Shown: piece after piece, positions 7,283-11,550 of the stretch
Numbering within the stretch: position 1 is the stretch's first letter
Layout of the letters: every line of letters starts with the position of its first letter
Assembly (NCBI GenBank): GCA_016937725.1
Contig: JAFGVZ010000176.1
Coordinates: 1-11,550 of the forward strand
DNA from: Paracoccaceae bacterium
GTDB lineage: Bacteria; Pseudomonadota; Alphaproteobacteria; Rhodobacterales; Rhodobacteraceae
DNA: 11,550 bases
Direction: 5' to 3'
Notes under the pieces: model-generated
What the model was told of the DNA's origin: nothing
Database searches by the model: none
Seen by the model: the letters and a program-made list of their open reading frames with translations, nothing else
Program-made: the position numbers and the translations under genes

Positions 7283-7384
7283 ATGGAGTTAAACAGCATG
7301 GAGCCGATCCATTTCGGCACGGCAAACGCATCGTCCTCGATGTGCAAAGGCGCGGAAGACGTCATGTTCTGGTGTGGCCAGTGA
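7283..7384 (+). CDS. short ORF overlapping the GGT-like start (possible leader peptide or gene remnant)
   Basis: A 33-codon frame (ATG 7283, alternative ATG 7298) begins MELNSMEPIHFGTANASSS and ends at TGA 7382-7384. Its stop overlaps the preferred GTG start of the next gene in the form GTGA. Third codon positions are about 79% G/C, so it looks coding, and the frame stays open back to 7223. I recognise no family and see no clear ribosome site. It may be a coupled leader ORF, the tail of a lost gene, or chance. Confidence 0.3.
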   Translation: MELNSMEPIHFGTANASSSMCKGAEDVMFWCGQ

Positions 7385-8910
7385 ATTGCGCCCTGACAAC
7401 CCCTCACCCTCTTGCCACACAGGCCGGTCTGGATGTTTTGCACCAAGGCGGCACCGCGCCAGAGGCGCTGATCGCCGCCGGTGCCGTTTTAACAGTGGTC
7501 ATGCCGCATTTCTGCGGGCTAGGCGGCGATGCGGTCTGGCTGATCGCGGATCGCCACGGTCGGCAGACCAGCTTCTTGGCGCTTGGCCAAGCCATTGACC
7601 GCCCGATGCCAAAGGGACCATTCCCTCAGCGTGGCCCCGGCTCTGTTCTGACCACGGCGGCCGTGGTAAGCGGCTGGCAGCACGCATTTTGCTACGCAAA
7701 AGACCAGCTTGGCGGCGCAAGCCGCTGGGACGATCTGCTGACACCAGCCATAGACCTCGCACAGGACGGGTTCGCCACGTCAAGATCACAGGCCTTCTGG
7801 GGAGAATACAGAGCACAGGAGGCTGCAACATGGCCCGGTTTCAGTGGATTGTTCTTTCACGCAGGCCAGCCACTTAAGGCAGGCCATCACTTTCGCCAAA
7901 CCCAGCTTGCACAAAGCTTGCGCGAGGTTGCCGAAAACGGCGCTGGTGCCTTCTATACCGGTAAATTGTCGGCCCGTATCGTGGACGGGCTGCGCGCGGC
8001 AGGTGTTGTCATCAGCCCCGACGATCTGGAACACACCAGCACCCGTGAATGCGCACCGCTTCAGTTGCGTTATCATGGTCTGACACTTCTTGCCCCTCCC
8101 CCGCCGACCCAAGGGGTTACGACCCTGCAAATCATGGGAATCCTCGCGCAATTTGATCTCTCTTCGGTAGAGCCGGGTAGCGCAGACCACTTCCATATTT
8201 GTGTAGAGGCGACCAAGCGTGCGTTCTTGCAACGCAGACAACTGGGGGATACGCCAGAGGTGATGGCAAACATATCGCGCTGGTTGTCGTCGGATCGACT
8301 TGGCGCGCTCTATGCCGATATTTCGACTGAAACCGCAATGCCGTGGCCGGATAATTGGCAACATGGCGATACTGTTTTCCTCGGCGCGATCGATGAATAC
8401 GGAAATGCTGCAAGCGTTTTGCAAAGCACCTATTTCGATTGGGGCAGCGGTGTCGTCGTCGGCGACACCGGGATCATCTGGCAAAACCGCGGGGCTGCCT
8501 TCAACAACAACCCGCGTCATCCAAATGCGTTTTCACCGGGCAAGCTTCCCTTCTACACATTAAACCCCGGCATCGCGCTTCAAGACGGCAGGCCCAAATT
8601 CGTCTACGGCACCCAAGGGGCCGACGGGCAGCCGCAGACCTTATCGATGCTCTTGACACGGTTGATAAATTTCGCGCAACCGGCACCAGACGCCTTGGCC
8701 GCCCCAAGGTTCTTGTTAGGGCGCACATTTTCGGATGTGCGCGACAGCTTGAAGCTGGAAGCTGATACGGCACCGGGCACAGTTGCAGAGCTTAAGCGGC
8801 GCGGACACGAAATTTGCTTGATCCCGGCTCAAAGCCCACTGGCGGGACAAGCTGGCGTCGTCACCCGACACGCAAACAGCACCTTTGCCAGCCATGATCC
8901 GCGCGAATAA
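7381..8910 (+). CDS. gamma-glutamyltranspeptidase-family Ntn-hydrolase, oxamate amidohydrolase (HpxW)-like
   Basis: This is a full-length Ntn-hydrolase precursor, 509 residues from GTG 7381. The N-terminus TTPHPLATQAGLDVLHQGG is the standard GGT opening. The autoprocessing and catalytic threonine is T331, in HGDTVFLGAIDEYGNAAS, where classic GGTs have TTH. Downstream, FDWGSGVVVGDTGIIWQNRG, then LPFYTLNPG, then YGTQGADGQPQT followed by APRFLLGRT resemble the HpxW/oxamate-hydrolase branch rather than glutathione-cleaving GGT. There is no signal peptide, so it should be cytoplasmic. Alternative starts are GTG 7342 and GTG 7372. I prefer 7381 because it fits the family N-terminus and couples to an upstream stop. 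It is divergent from tetR. The likely reaction is hydrolysis of a small amide such as oxamate to the acid and ammonia; the substrate is inferred. Confidence 0.85.
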   Translation: MNCALTTPHPLATQAGLDVLHQGGTAPEALIAAGAVLTVVMPHFCGLGGDAVWLIADRHGRQTSFLALGQAIDRPMPKGPFPQRGPGSVLTTAAVVSGWQHAFCYAKDQLGGASRWDDLLTPAIDLAQDGFATSRSQAFWGEYRAQEAATWPGFSGLFFHAGQPLKAGHHFRQTQLAQSLREVAENGAGAFYTGKLSARIVDGLRAAGVVISPDDLEHTSTRECAPLQLRYHGLTLLAPPPPTQGVTTLQIMGILAQFDLSSVEPGSADHFHICVEATKRAFLQRRQLGDTPEVMANISRWLSSDRLGALYADISTETAMPWPDNWQHGDTVFLGAIDEYGNAASVLQSTYFDWGSGVVVGDTGIIWQNRGAAFNNNPRHPNAFSPGKLPFYTLNPGIALQDGRPKFVYGTQGADGQPQTLSMLLTRLINFAQPAPDALAAPRFLLGRTFSDVRDSLKLEADTAPGTVAELKRRGHEICLIPAQSPLAGQAGVVTRHANSTFASHDPRE

Positions 8911-8957
8911 ATCTCGCAACGTTCCTTCCGCAGAGATGAAGACGCCGACCCGAGCGG

Positions 8958-9398
8958 TGAGCTACTCCCCGATGTTTGGACAGGATCTGGCGTGATTCAA
9001 GCTACTCTTTGCACCTGCTGATCGGGGTTGGTTGTTTCGTTTCGCGGCCAATAGATCACAGCGGGTGGTTTGCCGCCAAGGGCGGAATGAGGGCGCTTGT
9101 GGTTGTAGAACGCGATCCACTTTCTGACGCCAGCTTTGGCCTCTGATCCGGTCTCCCATCCGTGCAGATAAACGCAATCGTATTTCAGCGACCGCCATTG
9201 TCGTTCGACAAAGATATTGTCGAGGAACCGGCCTTTGCCGTCCATTGAGATGCGGATGCCGGATCGACGCAGGCGGTCGGTCCAAGCAAATGACGTGCAT
9301 TGGCTGCCCTGATCCGTATGCATGATCTCGGGTGGGCTGAACTTGTGGATCGCTTCATTCAAGGCAACAAAACAGAACTCGGCTTCCAGCGTGTTTGA
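8958..9398 (-). mobile_element. remnant of an IS3-family insertion sequence
   Basis: Only one end of the element remains. Position 8958 begins TGAGCTACTCCCCG, an IS3-type terminal inverted repeat (TG...CA ends), 39 bp beyond the transposase stop. At 9398/9399 the element breaks off inside orfB and joins PHP-hydrolase coding sequence. The other terminal repeat, orfA and the first part of orfB are absent, so no flanking target duplication can be checked and the element cannot move by itself. Confidence 0.85.
8997..9398 (-). pseudogene. IS3-family transposase OrfB, C-terminal fragment
   Basis: The frame encodes the C-terminal part of an rve-type DDE integrase core. It begins SNTLEAEFCFVALNEAIHKF and continues PPEIMHTDQGSQCTS (second catalytic D), DGKGRFLDNIFVERQWRSLK (catalytic E in FVER) and FYNHKRPHSALGGKPPAVIYW. 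The first catalytic D and the DNA-binding orfA are missing because the gene is cut at 9398. The remaining frame is undamaged to its TGA at 8997-8999, suggesting a fairly recent truncation. It is on the strand opposite to the flanking genes. Non-functional. Confidence 0.9.
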
Positions 9399-9855
9399 GA
9401 TGCAACACGGTTGCGCCTTGGGAGCGGCCCGCCCCGACGGCTTTGCGATCGCTGACCTCCTGTTGGCCGAAGGCCGAGAGCTTTCACTTTGCGCGACAGA
9501 TGACGCGCATTTCAGCGAACCGGATCATTTCGGCGGCTGGGTCATGGTGCGCGCGCCCGAAAACACGCCCAAAGCCTTGCTGGCAGCGCTAAAGACGGGC
9601 GGTTACTATTCGAGCCAAGGGCCAGAGTTGCGCGGCATCGCCTTGGAGGGCGACACGGTCAGGGTCGAAAGCTCGGCGGTGATTTCCGTCATCCTGCAAG
9701 GCAAAGGCTCTGCTGCGGTAGCGCTACACGGGCATTCCATAACCCGCAGCCACATAGCCCTTGGCCGCTTGGCAAACCACGACTGGTTTCGGGTGACGGT
9801 GATCGACGCCGCGGGGCGACACGCGTGGTCGAACCCGATTTCGCGCGATGCCTAA
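9399..9855 (+). pseudogene. CehA/McbA-type PHP metallohydrolase, 3' fragment cut by IS3 remnant
   Basis: About 152 residues of a PHP-domain hydrolase C-terminus remain. HGCALGAARPDGFAIADLLL leads into LSLCATDDAHF, whose D-A-H block holds metal ligands of the PHP fold. WVMVRAPENTPKALLAALK, GGYYSSQGPEL and a closing beta-rich domain typical of CehA/McbA proteins follow. The N-terminal half with the HxH metal motif is missing, because position 9398 is IS3 DNA. The plus-strand frame runs open into the IS remnant back to 9322, but that upstream part is antisense transposase. ATG 9400 is available, yet the product would lack the active site. PHP hydrolases of this group often sit beside Ugp-like transporters and act on phosphoesters (context inference). 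Confidence 0.82.
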
Positions 9856-9861
9856 GATGCA

Positions 9862-9904
9862 GGCCCTTCGCGCGAAGGCCGCGCCAAGGGCGCTCTTGCG
9901 CGCC
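9862..9904 (+). terminator. tandem GC-rich stem-loops after the PHP fragment
   Basis: GGCCCTTCG/CGCGAAGGCC (9862-9880) is a near-perfect palindrome whose core CCTTCGCGCGAAGG (9865-9878) is exact, seven bases past the PHP stop. A second stem, GGCGC (9889-9893) with GCGCC (9900-9904), follows. No T-run is present, so these may be a weak terminator or mRNA-end stabiliser separating the PHP remnant from the Ugp-like operon. Confidence 0.45.
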
Positions 9905-9931
9905 GGGCACCAAGCCTGCCCCCATGAGAGA

Positions 9932-9960
9932 TTGTGATATTGCTGTTACAGCACCGTCTT
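9932..9960 (+). promoter_or_regulatory. candidate Pho-box array upstream of ugpC-like gene
   Basis: Three 7-base units spaced exactly 11 bp apart match the PhoB half-site CTGTCAT at 5 of 7 positions each: TTGTGAT (9932), CTGTTAC (9943) and CCGTCTT (9954), with 4-base spacers ATTG and AGCA. The 11 bp periodicity is the hallmark of Pho boxes. Position before a Ugp-type transporter supports phosphate control, but each half-site is degenerate. Confidence 0.42.
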
Positions 9961-9981
9961 AACACGATGGTCATGCACGCG

Positions 9982-11082
9982 ATGGGCCAATCAGACACGA
10001 CACTTGAAGGCGCCAGCGACAAAGGCTTGGCGCTGGCGGACATTGGCAAACGCTTTGGCGATACGACAGCGCTCGACGCCATTTCCTTGCAGCTTCCGGC
10101 GGGGAAATTCTCGGTTTTGCTGGGTCCGTCAGGCTGTGGAAAATCGACCTTGCTGCGGATCATCGCGGGTCTGGAAGCCCCTAGTGCGGGACGAATCTGG
10201 CTGGGACAAACCCGGATAGACGGGCTGCCACCCAAGGCGCGCGATTTGTCGATGGTGTTCCAATCCTACGCATTGTTCCCGCATCTGAACGTGGCCGAGA
10301 ATATCTTGTTCGGCCTCTCCGTGCGGCGCACCCCAAAAGCCGAGCAGGCGGACCGTTTACACACAGTCGCCAGCATGATGGGGCTGGATCAGCTACTTGA
10401 GCGCAAACCTGCGCAATTGTCAGGCGGGCAACAGCAGCGCGTGGCATTGGCCCGCGCGGTCATCTCTGAGCGGCCCGTCTGCCTGATGGATGAACCACTG
10501 TCGAACCTTGACGCAAAACTGCGCGCGGAAATGCGCGGCGAAATCCGGGCGCTTCAGCAGCGCTTGGGGCTGACCATGGTCTATGTCACCCACGATCAGG
10601 TCGAGGCGATGACCATGGCCGATCAGATCGTGGTCATGAATGCAGGACGGATCGAACAGGTCGCCACGCCGCGTTTGCTCTACTCACAACCCGCATCCAC
10701 GTTTGTCGCGGGGTTCATCGGGACACCACCCATGAACCTGCTTGCCCGAAGCGCCCTACCCGACATCCACGCGCCGGAAGGAACCGCGACCATCGGCATC
10801 CGGCCAGAGGATATGGCCTTGACCGGGCCGGGCCACCGCTTGCGCGCCCGCGTGCTGGGCGTGGAATATCTGGGGGCCGACCAGATTGTATCCTTGGCGG
10901 TGGCCGACGCGCGGGTATTGCTGCGCCTGTCGGGCCACGCGACGAAATTCGGCGAAGTGCAATCGCTCTCGCTGCCCTTGCAGGCGCTTCACTTCTTCGA
11001 TGCGGCGGGCCATCGGCTTGCCACACCTGCCGACCCCACCCAGAGCCTTGATACGGAGAATCAGGATGCAACGCTCGCTTAA
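9982..11082 (+). CDS. ugpC: ABC transporter ATP-binding protein, UgpC/MalK type
   Basis: This is the CUT1-family ATPase, 366 residues from ATG 9982. It has Walker A GPSGCGKST (48-56), Q-loop MVFQSYALFPHLNV (Q94), signature LSGGQQQRVALARA (146-159), Walker B CLMDEPLSNLDAKLRAEM, H-loop VTHDQVEAM (H204), then FIGTPPMN (225-232) and the C-terminal regulatory MOP/TOBE domain opening with GIRPED (252-257). GTPPMN and GIRPED are typical of UgpC/MalK/MsmK proteins. It would power uptake of sn-glycerol-3-phosphate, its diesters, or a sugar. ATG 9967, ATG 9973 and GTG 9934 are alternative starts. None has a clear Shine-Dalgarno site, and the candidate Pho boxes would lie inside the longest version, so I prefer 9982. 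Its end overlaps the next gene by 17 bp. The ugp assignment rests on the neighbouring UgpB-like protein; the substrate is not proven. Confidence 0.88.
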   Translation: MGQSDTTLEGASDKGLALADIGKRFGDTTALDAISLQLPAGKFSVLLGPSGCGKSTLLRIIAGLEAPSAGRIWLGQTRIDGLPPKARDLSMVFQSYALFPHLNVAENILFGLSVRRTPKAEQADRLHTVASMMGLDQLLERKPAQLSGGQQQRVALARAVISERPVCLMDEPLSNLDAKLRAEMRGEIRALQQRLGLTMVYVTHDQVEAMTMADQIVVMNAGRIEQVATPRLLYSQPASTFVAGFIGTPPMNLLARSALPDIHAPEGTATIGIRPEDMALTGPGHRLRARVLGVEYLGADQIVSLAVADARVLLRLSGHATKFGEVQSLSLPLQALHFFDAAGHRLATPADPTQSLDTENQDATLA

Positions 11083-11550
11083 GTCTTTGCTTGCCACGAC
11101 CGCCCTTTTGGGCGCGATGGCGCAGGCCGCCTCGGCTGTCGATCTGGAATTCTATTTCCCCGTCGCCGTTGGTGGCGACGCAGCCGCCACGATTGAAGCG
11201 CTGACCGCCGACTACATGGCGCAGAACCCGGATGTGACCATCAGCGCCATCTATACCGGCAGCTATGCCGACACGACCACCCGCGCCATCACGGCCGCGC
11301 GGGGCGGCAATGCGCCTCAGCTTGCGATCCTGCTGTCGGTCGACATGTTCGCCATGATCGACGAAGACATCGTGCTGCCTTGGGATGATTTCCTGACGCA
11401 GGAAGAAATCGACACATGGATCGGCGGTTTCTACCCGTCCTTCATGCGCAACAGCCAGACCGAGGGCAAGACCTGGGGCATTCCGTTCCAGCGCTCGACC
11501 CCGGTTCTGTATTGGAACAAGGACGCATTCGCCGCAGCCGGTCTGGACCC
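11066..11550 (+). CDS. ugpB: extracellular solute-binding protein, UgpB-like (partial, runs off window)
   Basis: The first 161 codons of a CUT1 periplasmic binding protein are visible. The signal peptide is MQRSLKSLLATTALLGAMAQ with probable cleavage after AASA, and the mature start is VDLEFYFPVAVGGDAA. Family blocks seen are GNAPQLAILLS near residue 85 and TWGIPFQRSTPVLYWNKDAF near residue 136. The latter closely resembles the glycerol-3-phosphate-binding UgpB consensus, in which P-F-x-x-S-T-P-V-L-Y-x-N-K-D is well kept. ATG 11066 has GGAG 7 nt upstream and overlaps the ATPase gene's last 17 bases, implying translational coupling. Permease genes are expected beyond the window. UgpB-like is a good family call; the true ligand may be glycerol-3-phosphate, a glycerophosphodiester or a sugar. 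Confidence 0.88.
   Translation, partial: MQRSLKSLLATTALLGAMAQAASAVDLEFYFPVAVGGDAAATIEALTADYMAQNPDVTISAIYTGSYADTTTRAITAARGGNAPQLAILLSVDMFAMIDEDIVLPWDDFLTQEEIDTWIGGFYPSFMRNSQTEGKTWGIPFQRSTPVLYWNKDAFAAAGLD

Noticed and set aside
7219..7446. Minus-strand 75-codon ORF across the GGT-like start
   Set aside because: It is antisense to the GGT-like gene at one end and has no recognised family or start signals.
8936..8957. ATG followed by seven codons (MKTPTRA) ending at the IS boundary, possibly the lost 5' end of the PHP gene
   Set aside because: There is no ribosome site and too few codons to show homology; the deletion may have removed any amount of DNA.
9322..9398. Plus-strand extension of the PHP frame into the IS remnant
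   Set aside because: These bases encode transposase on the minus strand; the open plus frame is accidental and adds no PHP homology.
1..11550. CRISPR arrays, tRNA/rRNA genes, phage genes, toxin-antitoxin or defence systems
   Set aside because: No regularly spaced repeats, cloverleaf-like segments or defence/phage proteins were seen; the novelty here is metabolic and regulatory.

Overview
The window reads as a moderately GC-rich alphaproteobacterial chromosome, most likely Rhodobacterales (Rhodobacteraceae/Paracoccaceae). The grounds are protein style, GC-rich third codon positions, an IS3-type transposase remnant of a kind I associate with that group, and densely packed ABC-transporter operons. 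This is recognition by eye, not a database match.

Layout. (1) 2-439, plus strand: the 3' end of an M32 carboxypeptidase gene, convergent with the next operon. (2) 574-6150, minus strand: a six-gene operon, transcribed in the order ABC ATPase, ABC permease, periplasmic substrate-binding protein (NitT/TauT/SsuABC type), amidohydrolase/deaminase of the ATZ/TRZ type, SnoaL/NTF2-like small protein, and PuuE-like polysaccharide-deacetylase-fold hydrolase. The last two genes overlap by 4 bp. A strong stem-loop lies between the binding-protein gene and the enzyme genes. (3) 6390-7049, minus strand: a TetR-family regulator with a 10+10 bp perfect inverted repeat just upstream of its start. (4) 7381-8910, plus strand: a gamma-glutamyltranspeptidase-superfamily enzyme divergent from tetR. 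It lacks a signal peptide and resembles the oxamate amidohydrolase (HpxW) branch. (5) 8958-9398: a one-sided remnant of an IS3-family element, fused directly to (6) 9399-9855, the 3' part of a CehA/McbA-type PHP metallohydrolase gene. (7) 9932-11550, plus strand: a Pho-box-like repeat array, then a UgpC/MalK-type ABC ATPase gene and the start of a UgpB-like binding-protein gene, which runs off the window.

Working model. Regions 2-4 look like one regulon for importing and breaking down a small nitrogenous compound, plausibly a purine or ureide derivative. The ABC system would import it, the amidohydrolase would deaminate or open a ring, the PuuE-like enzyme would hydrolyse a cyclic amide or ureide, and the HpxW-like enzyme would release ammonia from a terminal amide. 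TetR would control the set. The family assignments are strong. The substrate, and the membership of the divergent gene in the regulon, are inference. Regions 6-7 look like a phosphate-related (sn-glycerol-3-phosphate or phosphodiester) uptake operon whose upstream PHP gene was destroyed by an IS-associated deletion.
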